64,000 bases of DNA from Clostridium sp. JN-9 (lineage in GTDB: Bacteria; Bacillota; Clostridia; Clostridiales; Clostridiaceae), in contig NZ_CP035280.1 of NCBI RefSeq assembly GCF_004103695.1, positions 1,798,001 through 1,862,000 on the forward strand. Direction: 5' to 3'. A program made the translations under genes and the position numbers. This document shows positions 53,778-62,357 of this stretch, piece by piece (position 1 is the stretch's first letter; each line of letters starts with the position of its first letter). The notes under the pieces were generated by a model. The model saw only the letters and a list, made by a program, of their open reading frames with translations, was not told where the DNA came from and did not search any database.

Positions 53778-54692
53778 ATGAATAAGAATTATAATAAAAT
53801 AAACCTGAAAATTTTAAATGAACTTGTTGAGTTTAGAACATCAGCAGCAATTATACTTTCTGTAATTTTAGGATCATTGTATTCAAACTTTAATTATGGA
53901 GGTTTTAAAATTAATTTATTTATGGCTATGCTGCTGGCTTCTATTGCTTTAGACGGGGCCTCCACAGTTTTTAATAATTATTTTGATTATAAAAAAGCTA
54001 AGAATACTAATGGTTACTTATATAACATCCATAATCCAATAGTTCATTACAATTTAAATCCTCTGACAGTATTTTTAATTGGATTATCATTTATAGGCTT
54101 TTCAGCTTTGCTTGGACTGTATATATTAATTAGTACAAGCCCTATTTTGTTAATAATAGGTGGTATATCCATAATAACTGCTTATGTTTATTCTGGAGGA
54201 CCTTATCCTATTTCATATACTCCATTTGGTGAATTAGTTTCTGGTATTTTTGAAGGTACTATTGTATTTTCAATTTCATTTTTTATACAAAGCCAGCAGT
54301 TCTCAGTGAGTACATTAATATTATCACTGCCTGTAGCATTTAGTATTTCAAACATAATGCTTACAAATAACATCTGTGATGTTAATGAAGATGAAAAAGA
54401 TGGGAGAAAAACTCTTCCATCCCTAATAGGAGCAGACAATGCTTTTAAAGTTCTTATATGTTCTCATTTATTTGAGTTGATTTTAATTACAATTTTTATA
54501 TTTAATAATCTGGTACCTAAAACATTTATAATATTATATTTTTTTGTGCCTGTAATGGTTGGAAATATAAAAAAATTCAATTCTAAGAAAAGCAAGGCTA
54601 AAGGTTTTATTTTTATTTTGAGAAATACATTGTTTTTTAATTTACTTCAGGTAATAGCATTCATAGCAAACTTAATTTTAGTATCATTGTAA
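53778..54692 (+). CDS. UbiA-family prenyltransferase
   Basis: The 304-residue membrane protein has eight or nine helices and both Asp-rich Mg2+ motifs: NNYFDYKKAKNT (about 68-79; NxxxD) and NNICDVNEDEKDGRKT (about 198-213; DxxxD). UbiA/MenA relatives transfer a polyprenyl chain to an aromatic ring such as dihydroxynaphthoate, but no quinone genes are nearby. The start codon follows AAGGAAAGGTG. It is divergent from the activase operon and is followed by a DtxR-type regulator gene in the same direction (62 bp). Confidence 0.88.
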   Translation: MNKNYNKINLKILNELVEFRTSAAIILSVILGSLYSNFNYGGFKINLFMAMLLASIALDGASTVFNNYFDYKKAKNTNGYLYNIHNPIVHYNLNPLTVFLIGLSFIGFSALLGLYILISTSPILLIIGGISIITAYVYSGGPYPISYTPFGELVSGIFEGTIVFSISFFIQSQQFSVSTLILSLPVAFSISNIMLTNNICDVNEDEKDGRKTLPSLIGADNAFKVLICSHLFELILITIFIFNNLVPKTFIILYFFVPVMVGNIKKFNSKKSKAKGFIFILRNTLFFNLLQVIAFIANLILVSL

Positions 54693-54753
54693 TTAGTTAA
54701 ACTCATTTTGAATATAAATAAATATAGCAAATAAATATAGTAAGGTGAATACA

Positions 54754-55233
54754 TTGGACAATAATGAATTCTATACTTTTAGTGAATATATGAAAAAGGA
54801 AAATAAATTATTAACTGCTTCAATGCAGGATTATATGGAAATGATTTATAGATTATATAAAAAAAACGGATTTATAAGAATTAATGAATTATCCCAGGCC
54901 CTGAATGTACACCCTCCATCTGCTACCAGCATGGTACAAAGGCTGGCTGATCTAAAGCTTTTGAATTATGAAAAATACGGTGTAATAACATTAGAGGAAA
55001 GCGGTAAAAAATTGGGGGATTATCTTCTGAAGAGACATAATACTATAGAAGCCTTTTTAAAAATAATAGGAGTTCCTAAAGATTTTGTTTTTGATGATAC
55101 TGAAAAAATTGAGCACACTATAAGTAATGAAACTTTAGAGCGTTTTAGCGATTTTACTTCATTTTTTAATAAAAATCCAAATGTACTGGAAGATTTTCTA
55201 AAGTTTTGTTCAAATAAAAAAGTTAATCTATAA
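54754..55233 (+). CDS. DtxR/MntR-type transcriptional regulator
   Basis: The 159-residue protein begins with TTG at 54754, 6 bases after AAGGTG; the longer GTG frame begins inside that site. The N-terminal winged helix is SMQDYMEMIYRLYKKNGFIRINELSQALNVHPPSATSMVQRL (about 23-64). KIEHTISNETLERF (about 124-137) is the metal-site helix of DtxR relatives, with His and Glu ligands. Such regulators sense Fe2+ or Mn2+. Its position after ubiA suggests that it controls ubiA and the divergent activase operon through the CCATGG dyads. Confidence 0.82.
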   Translation: MDNNEFYTFSEYMKKENKLLTASMQDYMEMIYRLYKKNGFIRINELSQALNVHPPSATSMVQRLADLKLLNYEKYGVITLEESGKKLGDYLLKRHNTIEAFLKIIGVPKDFVFDDTEKIEHTISNETLERFSDFTSFFNKNPNVLEDFLKFCSNKKVNL

Positions 55234-55248
55234 CAGATTAACTTTTTT
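55216..55248. terminator. Terminator overlapping DtxR-type gene stop codon
   Basis: AAAAAAGTTAATCT pairs perfectly with AGATTAACTTTTTT. It serves both convergent genes. Confidence 0.9.
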
Positions 55249-56155
55249 TCCTGTAACTTCTTATATACTGATTAAAATTCCATTCACTTAAAAAGTTTTC
55301 AGCTGAATTATAGCCTGATAAATATAATTCTTTGGATTTTTCTTTACTTATATTAAATTCAGTAGTTTTAACCCCCATAGTTGGTATGTTAATGGTTCTA
55401 ACCTTGTCTTTATTTGTGATAAATGTTTCATCACTGGTGTAAATAACAGAGTCCAGTAAATCCTTTGTAAATGTAAGTATGTTATTTTTTTTAATTTTAC
55501 CAGGATCTGAATCAACTAATTTAAATCCTATTGTGGGCCATCTGGGTATTCCATCCACATCAAAAAGCCACACAGGAAAATTGCTAAATATTCCCCCATC
55601 AACCATATAATCTAAATTATCTTTATAATTCAATGTAACAGGCTGAAAATAGTATGGAAGGCTTATGCTCATTCTCACAGCTCTGGCTATACTAAACTCT
55701 TTTGCATCAATATTGTATTCCTTTAAATCATCAGGAAATATTACAGCTTTTTTTCTTGTAATATCAGAGATTATTACTTTTAGTTTGCAATTATTGGAAC
55801 TGCATATATTTTTAAATTTAGTTCTTCCCTTTTTTTGAAAAAGATTATTTAGAAAAATTTCTATTTTATCTCCTGAATAAAAACCGTATTTTGTTAATAA
55901 ATTAAATGTATTTTTTATGAATGAAATCTGTTTTAAACTTTTTCCATCTACAAAACTTAAATAATCTATTCCAGGAATTATTTCTTTTAATTCCTTACCT
56001 GTATAACCTACAGCCAGTAATGATGCTACTATTGCTCCTGCAGATGTTCCTGCTAGTCTCTGCCACTTAAAACCAGCTTCCTCCATTTTACAAACTGCAC
56101 CTACAAATCCTATTGCCTTAACTCCTCCGCCCTCAAAAACCCCATCAGCATTCAT
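55238..56155 (-). CDS. Patatin-like phospholipase
   Basis: The 305-residue protein has the oxyanion GGGVKAIGF motif (about 8-16), the nucleophile elbow GTSAG (about 37-41) and the catalytic DGG in MVDGGIFSNFP (about 181-191), forming a Ser-Asp dyad. It should cleave acyl ester bonds of lipids in the cytoplasm or at the membrane surface. A 3' terminator is shared with the DtxR-type gene. Single gene; substrate unknown. Confidence 0.92.
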   Translation of the reverse strand: MNADGVFEGGGVKAIGFVGAVCKMEEAGFKWQRLAGTSAGAIVASLLAVGYTGKELKEIIPGIDYLSFVDGKSLKQISFIKNTFNLLTKYGFYSGDKIEIFLNNLFQKKGRTKFKNICSSNNCKLKVIISDITRKKAVIFPDDLKEYNIDAKEFSIARAVRMSISLPYYFQPVTLNYKDNLDYMVDGGIFSNFPVWLFDVDGIPRWPTIGFKLVDSDPGKIKKNNILTFTKDLLDSVIYTSDETFITNKDKVRTINIPTMGVKTTEFNISKEKSKELYLSGYNSAENFLSEWNFNQYIRSYRKKS

Positions 56156-56250
56156 AACTACTCCTAAAAAAGTTTATATATTAAGTATATGTAAATTATT
56201 TTAAAATGTTAGTTGTCCACTGATATTAACATATTATTATTAAAAAAACT

Positions 56251-56281
56251 AAAGCTCCCTATATGAATCATAGAGAGCTTT
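56251..56281 (-). terminator. Terminator after thiT
   Basis: AAAGCTC pairs with GAGCTTT and CTAT with ATAG in an imperfect stem; a T run follows on the reverse strand. Confidence 0.75.
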
Positions 56282-56285
56282 ATTG

Positions 56286-56906
56286 TTATGCACTTTTAAT
56301 TATTCTGCTTAATTGTTTCATTGGAAGCACAGCCATAATTGCAATACAAATGCCGCCTTCCACTGCCATAAATGGGCCATTTATCATTAATGAATAAACT
56401 GCAGGAGACATTCCATCTGGTGCAAAGCTTCCAAAGAACACCATGCCGGAAATAAAATGACATATGAATCTTCCTGTAACAGCTACAATGGTGCCTGTTA
56501 TTTTCTTATTGGGAAAATATCCTGCCAGCCCTAATGCCATAAATGGCAGTGGATAGTCAAAAAGGACCTGTACTGGATGAAGAATGTAAGGATCAAATAT
56601 CAATGTCAGTATACCATATAAAAATCCAGTTAAAAATCCCACTTCTGGTCCATACAAGAAAGCCATTAACAAAATTGGAATCATACTTCCAAGTGTTATA
56701 CTCCCACCCTGAGGCAGATGATATATTCTAAATACCTTTAGAACACATGCTAATGCTAAAGCAACTCCAATTTGAGTAATTGTTTTAGTATCAAGCTTTA
56801 TCTTTCTAACCTTGATAGCTGCTATTATTATAAGCAGCCCTGCTATTAAAGCAAATATTGATGTTGGATGCTTTAATATTTCTGAAATGTTTTTTGAAAA
56901 TGCCAT
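56286..56906 (-). CDS. thiT: Thiamine ECF transporter S component (ThiT)
   Basis: The 206-residue membrane protein has six helices and the ThiT-type LALACVLKVFRIYHLPQGGSITLGSMIPIL segment. It also has GFLYGILTLIFDPYILHPVQVLFDYPLPF (about 101-129), whose aromatic residues bind thiamine. It works with the EcfAAT module, which is not in the window. Its identity is fixed by the TPP riboswitch at 56943-57075. The start follows AGGAGGTATTATT. Confidence 0.95.
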   Translation of the reverse strand: MAFSKNISEILKHPTSIFALIAGLLIIIAAIKVRKIKLDTKTITQIGVALALACVLKVFRIYHLPQGGSITLGSMIPILLMAFLYGPEVGFLTGFLYGILTLIFDPYILHPVQVLFDYPLPFMALGLAGYFPNKKITGTIVAVTGRFICHFISGMVFFGSFAPDGMSPAVYSLMINGPFMAVEGGICIAIMAVLPMKQLSRIIKSA

Positions 56907-56942
56907 AAATAATACCTCCTATTTGCACTGAGGTACCTACGC

Positions 56943-57075
56943 AAAAAAACCGTATTCCAACGATGAAATACGGTGTAGTCTTAAAAGATTACATTACTTT
57001 CCTACGCTGGTATTATCCAGATCAGGTATAAGGGTTAACGAATAAGTCGTCTCTCAGCCAACCGGCACCCCCAGT
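56943..57075 (-). promoter_or_regulatory. TPP riboswitch with terminator
   Basis: On the reverse strand the aptamer reads GGGGGTGCCGG..CTGAGAG..ACCTGATCTGGATAATACC then AGCGTAGGAAAG, the full TPP consensus. A terminator (CCGTATT/AATACGG, 56950-56973, with TTTTTTT) follows. Bound thiamine pyrophosphate should stop transcription before thiT. Confidence 0.97.
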
Positions 57076-57126
57076 ACTTAATTAAATTATATGAATATTA
57101 TACTGCTAAAGCCCCTATTTTTCAAT

Positions 57127-57153
57127 AAAATCATGCAAAATTAATTTTTTTTT
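57127..57153. repeat. AT-rich repeat, left of the ISNCY element
   Basis: AAAATCATGCAAAATTAATT followed by T-rich sequence. The same string occurs at 58830-58855 and a degenerate tandem copy at 58857-58882, so the IS lies within a short repeat array rather than between normal target duplications. Confidence 0.65.
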
Positions 57154-57195
57154 ATGATTGATTTATGATAATGTCTTAATATACCACATATGATT

Positions 57196-58810
57196 ATGTC
57201 CCAAATGCAAAAAATATAGTATAATGATACCTCAAGAGAATTGAGGTGGACATAATGAGAAAGGTAAATTTAACTATGAAAGAAAATGATAAATATACAA
57301 CTATAAAGAAATTGGTCGAAACAAATGGAAACAAGAAGAGGGCATCCCTTTATCTAAGCTGCTCTATTAGACATATTAATAGAATGATCAAAGGATATCA
57401 GGAACAGGGAAAGGCTTATTTTATTCATGGTAATCATGGGAGAAAACCAGTCCATACACTTGATGATGAGACAAGACAATTAATTATTGACCTTTATCGT
57501 ACCAAATACTCTGATGCTAATCTCACCCACTATTCTGAGTTATTAGAGAAGCATGAGCATATCAAAGTATCCATTAGCACCATCCGTTCAATCCTTATGC
57601 AGGAATTCATCCTGTCTCCTAAGGCTAAGCGTGCTACAAGGAAAAAGGTTAAAGCTCAATTAGAGGAATTGAAGAATGTAGCCAAATCTCCAAAAGAGGT
57701 TTCTAACATTCAGAATGCAATTATTGCAGCTGAAGATGCACACCCGAGGCGCCCTAGATGTGCTTACATAGGTGAGATGCTCCAGATGGATGCTTCACAG
57801 CATCTTTGGTTCGGTAAGAATAAAACCCAATTACACATTGCTGTAGATGATGCTACAGGTGCTATTATGGGAGCTTATTTTGACTCACAAGAGACCCTAA
57901 ACGGGTATTACCATGTGTTACACCAGGTACTCACGGAACACGGTATCCCTTATATGTTATTTACAGATAGACGTACTGTATTTGAATACAAAAAGAAAAA
58001 GTCCCCTTCAGTTGAAGAGGATACTTTCACTCAGTTTAGCTATGCCTGTAAACAGTTAGGCATAGGAATTAAGACAAGCAGTGTTGCCCAAGCTAAAGGG
58101 CGCGTAGAAAGAATGTTTCAGACGTTACAATCACGCCTCCCTTTAGAAATGAGGCTAGCTTGTATCAGCACAATTGAGCAAGCAAATGAATTCTTAAACT
58201 CATACATAAAAGAATTCAATGCCCAGTTTGCTTTACCAGTTGATAATATCAAATCTGTCTTTGAAAAACAACTAGATATTGAAAAAATAAATTTAACACT
58301 TGCCGTATTAACCAGTAGGAAGGTTGATAACGGAAGCTGCATCAAATTCAAGAAAAGTTATTACCTCCCTATGGATTGTAATGGATATGCTGTACATTAC
58401 CGAAAAGGTACTTCAGGTATGGTAATTCAAGCCTTTGATGGTGGAATGTTCTTTTGTGTTGATGAAAAGGTATATGCTCTAGATCTATTACCAGAACATG
58501 AACTTACATCAAAAAGCTTTGACCTTGCAGCTCCTGCGGGGCAACCAAAAAAACGTTATATTCCTCCAATGAGTCATCCTTGGAAACAAGCTTCTTTTGA
58601 ACGTTATCTTAAAAAGCAGAAACATAGGCAGGAAAATATAGCATAAAAGTAAATGCCATAATATTACTATTCCTCCTTTTAAGTATAAAACTCAGAAGGC
58701 TTATTAAGCATACCCAAAATCCAGGAAAGCCTCATTATTTATTTTAGAAGTAAAACCTAACTAAAAAGCACCAGAAAACTGGTGCTAATGTTTTAAATAT
58801 TTTGGGACAT
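57196..58810 (+). mobile_element. ISNCY-type insertion sequence
   Basis: The left end ATGTCCCAAA and the complement of the right end ATGTCCCAAA are identical 10-bp inverted repeats that bracket one transposase gene. An outer ATGTC/GACAT pair lies 19-25 bp further out, so the exact termini could be 57171-58829. The codon use is less AT-biased than in the neighbours, which suggests recent arrival. Confidence 0.7.
57255..58646 (+). CDS. ISNCY-family transposase (integrase catalytic core)
   Basis: The 463-residue protein (ATG 57255 after GAGGTGG) has an N-terminal helix-turn-helix (NGNKKRASLYLSCSIRHINRMIKGYQ, about 19-44). An rve-type integrase core follows, with Asp in LQMDASQHLWFG (about 180), Asp in LFTDRRTVFEY (about 240) and Glu in AQAKGRVERMFQTLQSRLP (about 285), and a basic C-terminus. 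It cuts and joins DNA at the IS ends. It is intact, with no frameshift, and its relatives in ISNCY/IS481-like groups are common in clostridia. Confidence 0.88.
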   Translation: MRKVNLTMKENDKYTTIKKLVETNGNKKRASLYLSCSIRHINRMIKGYQEQGKAYFIHGNHGRKPVHTLDDETRQLIIDLYRTKYSDANLTHYSELLEKHEHIKVSISTIRSILMQEFILSPKAKRATRKKVKAQLEELKNVAKSPKEVSNIQNAIIAAEDAHPRRPRCAYIGEMLQMDASQHLWFGKNKTQLHIAVDDATGAIMGAYFDSQETLNGYYHVLHQVLTEHGIPYMLFTDRRTVFEYKKKKSPSVEEDTFTQFSYACKQLGIGIKTSSVAQAKGRVERMFQTLQSRLPLEMRLACISTIEQANEFLNSYIKEFNAQFALPVDNIKSVFEKQLDIEKINLTLAVLTSRKVDNGSCIKFKKSYYLPMDCNGYAVHYRKGTSGMVIQAFDGGMFFCVDEKVYALDLLPEHELTSKSFDLAAPAGQPKKRYIPPMSHPWKQASFERYLKKQKHRQENIA

Positions 58811-58829
58811 TTTCAAAAATGCTTGACAT

Positions 58830-58882
58830 AAAATCATGCAAAATTAATTTTTTTTGTATGATTTTACAAAATTAATTTTTTT
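58830..58882. repeat. AT-rich repeat, right of the ISNCY element
   Basis: Two consecutive copies of a unit that begins AAAATCATGCAAAATTAATT or TATGATTTTACAAAATTAATT and ends in a T run and G. Confidence 0.65.
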
Positions 58883-59024
58883 GAAGGAAAAGCCAGTAAT
58901 TTATAGAATATAAATAAATGTGTACTTAACAAAGGCATACTACATTCTGTCCTTAAAAAATTGTTCTGGATTCCATGTCTCACTATATAGAAAATATATA
59001 ATAAATTTAGATTGGAGGGGTTTA

Positions 59025-59291
59025 ATGCTTAAGAATTATATGGAAATAGTAATAGACCAAGCATTGCCTGCTATTTTAAAAAAATATAATAACATTTGTA
59101 CATGTGATAGGTGTATTGAAGATATAAAAGCTATAGCTTTAAACAAATTTATGCCATTATATGTTGTATCAGAAAAAGGTATAGTTTATTCTAAAATTAA
59201 TCAGTTAAATATTCAGTTTGATGCAGATGTAGTTTCAGAAATAACTAAAGCCATTGAAAAAATATCCAAAAATCCAAGACACAACCGATAA
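59025..59291 (+). CDS. comFB: ComFB-family late competence protein
   Basis: The 88-residue protein (ATG 59025 after TTGGAGGGG) contains NYMEIVIDQALPAILKKYNNICTCDRCIEDIKAIALNKFMPLYVVSEKG. The CxxC pair and the LNxLPPxY-type block are conserved in ComFB and YlqH-like proteins, which in some lineages bind cyclic nucleotides. The role in competence is unclear for clostridia. It is followed by the repeat block. Confidence 0.82.
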   Translation: MLKNYMEIVIDQALPAILKKYNNICTCDRCIEDIKAIALNKFMPLYVVSEKGIVYSKINQLNIQFDADVVSEITKAIEKISKNPRHNR

Positions 59292-59295
59292 TTAA

Positions 59296-59432
59296 ATCTA
59301 AAGAACAAAGATTAAAGATTAAAGAACAAATAATGAGGATTTTCTGCCTTAGCAGAAAATCTCTAATTTAAGTTTTGCCCAAGGGCAAAACAACAATCTT
59401 TGTTCTCTGTTCTTTGATCTTTCCTGCTTTAG
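59296..59432. repeat. GATTAAAG-bounded unit, copy B
   Basis: CTAAAGAACAAAGATTAAAG at the left and the inverted CTTTGATCTTTCC plus TGCTTTAG at the right bound the unit. An inner hairpin GATTTTCTGC/GCAGAAAATC and a second, TTTTGCCC/GGGCAAAA, occur within. It corresponds to the unit at 24896-25112. Confidence 0.6.
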
Positions 59433-59443
59433 TATAAGTATAG

Positions 59444-59734
59444 GGCTCTTTTATTCAATAGTGTTGATACGTTAGCAAATTCCCGTTAGGGACAGGCCAA
59501 TTAAAACATATTCCAGCATTTCTCATACTTATATATGTATTTGGGATATTAATTTTACTTATGTTTCTATAAATATAATTTTCCATATCCATTGCATTCA
59601 TACGTCCTGTGCCCACTGCTCTGGAATAAATATTTTTATGTGAATCCAGTGCTATAATAACACAGATTTTATTATTGCTGATATTAATGTAATTTATGCT
59701 TTGATCATGTACTCTCTTTTCGTTATGTTCAATG
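59444..59734 (-). pseudogene. IS1595-type transposase remnant, copy B
   Basis: It matches the left end and the 3' part of the element at 25119 (GGCTCTTTTATT, the AATTCCCGTTAGGGACA segment, and the stretch encoding HDQSV..VGTGRMNAMDMENY) but lacks about 255 bp in the middle and stops at TCAATG. Only fragments of the coding frame survive. It cannot encode a transposase. Confidence 0.75.
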
Positions 59735-59769
59735 TTTCCGGCAATCCATTTACGTTCTTTATGCTATAT

Positions 59770-59863
59770 AATTTCATTTAGTAAATCGCTATTTAAGCAA
59801 GCAAAAATACTGATGTTTCTACAGTTTTTTGAGAAGCTTAAATAGCTGATTTACTTTGAAATC
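59770..59863. repeat. 94-bp palindromic element, copy B
   Basis: It differs from copy A by only a few bases and lies in the opposite orientation on the plus strand. The arms AATTTCATTTAGTAAATCG and CTATTTAAGC pair with the right arm. TAT trimers adjoin both ends. It lies 35 bp beyond the transposase remnant. The rest of 59864-60042 holds only AT-rich sequence and a further GATTAAAG-like stretch (60012-60035). Confidence 0.78.
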
Positions 59864-60042
59864 TATTTAATTGGCTGCCTGCCGGCACAGGATTTTTGCA
59901 AATCTTTTTTTATCATCTAATAAAACTATAATTGAAACCATTTTTATTTATTAAAACCTATGATTCACTTAATTATTGAGTTTTTGGTTTTTCTGCAAAG
60001 AAAAACTACCTTATTTAATCTTTGTTCTTTAATCTTTGTTAT

Positions 60043-61839
60043 TTATTTCAGCTCTCCTTTAATTGCCAGATAATTAAATATTTCGGTGAATAAATCTTTT
60101 GCAACAGGTGCTGCAACCTCACTGGCATAATAATTTGAGGCACCTGGCTCTTCAACGCTTACAAGCATTGTTATTTTAGGATCTGTAGATGGAGCCATAC
60201 CTGCGAAGGATGACATGTATTTTCCAGCAGCATATGTTCCTGTTTTAGGATCTGCAATTTGTGCAGTACCAGTTTTGCCTGCAATGTCCAGATCTTTTAC
60301 AAAAGCCTTTTGTCCAACACCTTCAGTAACAACTTTTACAAGATACTGACGCAGGGTTGCAGCTTCACTTGCATTATAAACAGTTTTTTTACCAAAGCTT
60401 GAATACTCCTTGTCTACTATTGTTTTACTATTTTCGTCTGCGTGAGTAATTTGCTTCATTACATGAGGTCTTATCCATGTTCCCCCATTTGCAACAGCAT
60501 TAAATGCTGCCATATATTGAACCTGAGTAACTCCTAATCCTTGTCCAAAAGCTATTGTTGCTAAGTCAACATTATTAATTTTACTTTGATCTCTTAAAAT
60601 ACCTGCTGCTTCACCAGGTAAATCAATTCCGGTTTTTTGGCCAAAGCCCATTCTTTGGATAAATGGTATAAGCTTGTCCTTTCCTAACTTACTTCCTAAT
60701 TCCACAAAGCCAACGTTGCATGAATTTTTAATTATATCACCAAAGCTTTCTGTTCCATGACCATTCAGATCCCAACAATTTATGGGTACTTTGTTTACTT
60801 TAATACTTCCATTGCATGTATAGGCATCATTTACTCCAATATTATTTTCTATTGCACATGCAGAAGTTATAACTTTAAAAATAGAGCCTGGCTCAAATGT
60901 ATTCTGAACAGATCTATTCTGCCAAAGTGCAGCTGTATCCTTTGAATTTTTTGAACCAGCATATGGATTATTAGGGTCAAAATCCGGCTTGCTGGTCATG
61001 GCCAGGACTTCTCCATTTTTTGGATTCATCACTATTACACTTACTGATTTTGCATTATTATCCTTTAAAGCTTTTTCTGCAGCTGTTTCTGCATATTCCT
61101 GAATTGTTTCATCAATTGATAAAACAACATTTTTTCCATCTACAGGTTTTACATATTGAGAATCCTCATAAGGAAGCTGATTACTTTTTACGTCCTTTTC
61201 ATAACTGCTTTTTCCCGGGATACCCATCATTTCTTTATTATATGCCTGCTCAACTCCTGAAACCCCAGTACCTTCAGAATTAAGGGTTCCTAATACACTT
61301 GATAAGAAATTGCCATTTGGATAAAATCTCTTTGTATCTGGTGAGATTACTATTCCTCTCACATTTAAAGCTTTCACTTTATCAACTTCTGACTTTTCAA
61401 CCTGCCTTTTTAAAGTAGCAGAACTTGCAGGGAGACCATTTTTCAGAGTTGAATTAAAAATTTTTGTTATTTCTTTAGGCTTCATATTAAGTATGGAACC
61501 TAATTTAGCTGCCAGATCGTCAGCAGATATATTTTCAGAATTTAATGTTTGTCTTAGAGTCTTAAGATCCAGATCTATCTCGTAAACACCAGCGCTAACA
61601 GCAAGTTCATTGCCATTTCTATCCAAAATACTTCCTCTTTTAGGATTTATTTTAATTTCACTTTTTTGCTGATCATCAGCAATTGCTTTATATTTTGGTC
61701 CCATGCCAATCATAATATATCCCAGTCTTATTATAATTAAAAAAAATGCCATGCTTATGGTAAAAGCTACAACTAAGAATCTGTATTTTAATTTTGGTTT
61801 TTTGACTTTTTCATTATTTTTTGTTTTATTATTATTCAT
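60043..61839 (-). CDS. Class B penicillin-binding protein (transpeptidase)
   Basis: The 598-residue protein has an N-terminal membrane anchor (about 20-46). The PBP dimerisation domain follows (RGSILDRNGNELAVS at about 68-82), then a transpeptidase domain with SxxK in PGSIFKVITS (about 313-322), SxN in KNSCNVG (about 365-371) and KTGTAQI (about 521-527). It cross-links peptidoglycan outside the membrane. It lacks C-terminal PASTA domains, so it is FtsI/PBP2-like rather than a typical SpoVD. Single gene downstream of the 6S RNA. Confidence 0.94.
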   Translation of the reverse strand: MNNNKTKNNEKVKKPKLKYRFLVVAFTISMAFFLIIIRLGYIMIGMGPKYKAIADDQQKSEIKINPKRGSILDRNGNELAVSAGVYEIDLDLKTLRQTLNSENISADDLAAKLGSILNMKPKEITKIFNSTLKNGLPASSATLKRQVEKSEVDKVKALNVRGIVISPDTKRFYPNGNFLSSVLGTLNSEGTGVSGVEQAYNKEMMGIPGKSSYEKDVKSNQLPYEDSQYVKPVDGKNVVLSIDETIQEYAETAAEKALKDNNAKSVSVIVMNPKNGEVLAMTSKPDFDPNNPYAGSKNSKDTAALWQNRSVQNTFEPGSIFKVITSACAIENNIGVNDAYTCNGSIKVNKVPINCWDLNGHGTESFGDIIKNSCNVGFVELGSKLGKDKLIPFIQRMGFGQKTGIDLPGEAAGILRDQSKINNVDLATIAFGQGLGVTQVQYMAAFNAVANGGTWIRPHVMKQITHADENSKTIVDKEYSSFGKKTVYNASEAATLRQYLVKVVTEGVGQKAFVKDLDIAGKTGTAQIADPKTGTYAAGKYMSSFAGMAPSTDPKITMLVSVEEPGASNYYASEVAAPVAKDLFTEIFNYLAIKGELK

Positions 61840-61954
61840 TGGAACCTCTTTTTCTTAAGCTATACAATAAAATTTTTGAATTAATATTCTTTTTTATTAT
61901 ATTATTATTTTACCATGTTGCAAATATTAAGCAACCGAAATTATTTAATGGGAT

Positions 61955-62213
61955 AGAAAAATATCCCTTGAAGCACATAAAATGCCTCAAGGGATATACT
62001 TACCATATTATATTATCCAAAATACCGCTACTCTAATTTTGATCCCTATCTTATGATAGGTGGATGTCCTCACAAATGTCTCTATCGCCTTCAAAGCCAA
62101 TTAAAAGGTCTCATAAGAAAGTACATATCCTCATTTAAATTTTGAACTTCCGTTTCTTTACTGTAGGTTCAAAATATAGAGCCCCCGAATATTTCAGAAA
62201 TCCTATAACTTAT
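61955..62213 (-). ncRNA. ssrS: Probable 6S RNA
   Basis: This 260-nt reverse-strand transcript has its own promoter and terminator and no coding frame. Its 5' part GGATTTCTGAAATATTCGG resembles the 6S signature TCTCTGAGATGTTCG. It can pair with the 3' part (TAGAGTAGCGG then TATTTTGG), leaving a large central bubble with hairpins TTTTGAAC/GTTCAAAA and CCTATCATAAGATAGG. This long, closed-stem fold mimics an open promoter, as 6S RNA does to bind sigma-70-type RNA polymerase. The family assignment is by motif and fold only. Confidence 0.6.
61961..61997 (-). terminator. Terminator of the 6S-like RNA
   Basis: ATATCCCTTGA pairs with TCAAGGGATAT with an extra GC pair beyond a one-base mismatch; TTTTT follows on the reverse strand. 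Confidence 0.88.
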
Positions 62214-62219
62214 AAAATG

Positions 62220-62248
62220 ATTATAGCACAGCTATGTAAACATTTCAA
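62220..62248 (-). promoter_or_regulatory. Promoter of the 6S-like RNA
   Basis: On the reverse strand TTGAAA (62243-62248) and TATAAT (62220-62225) are 17 bp apart, giving a start near 62213. Confidence 0.8.
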
Positions 62249-62357
62249 ATGGTAATTTACTGTTAAAATAAGAAAATATTATTTTCTAATGTAATTTTAA
62301 TATATTAGTGGTTTAATATAATATGTACATTACTTATATAATTTTGGAGGGATACAA

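Noticed and set aside
59296-60040. Short GATTAAAG direct repeats as a possible CRISPR array
   Set aside because: The repeats are only 8-15 bp, unevenly spaced, mostly inverted, and no cas genes or regular spacers are near.
60043-61839. SpoVD sporulation-specific identity for the class B PBP
   Set aside because: There is no C-terminal PASTA domain and no sporulation-promoter evidence, so only the general class is given.
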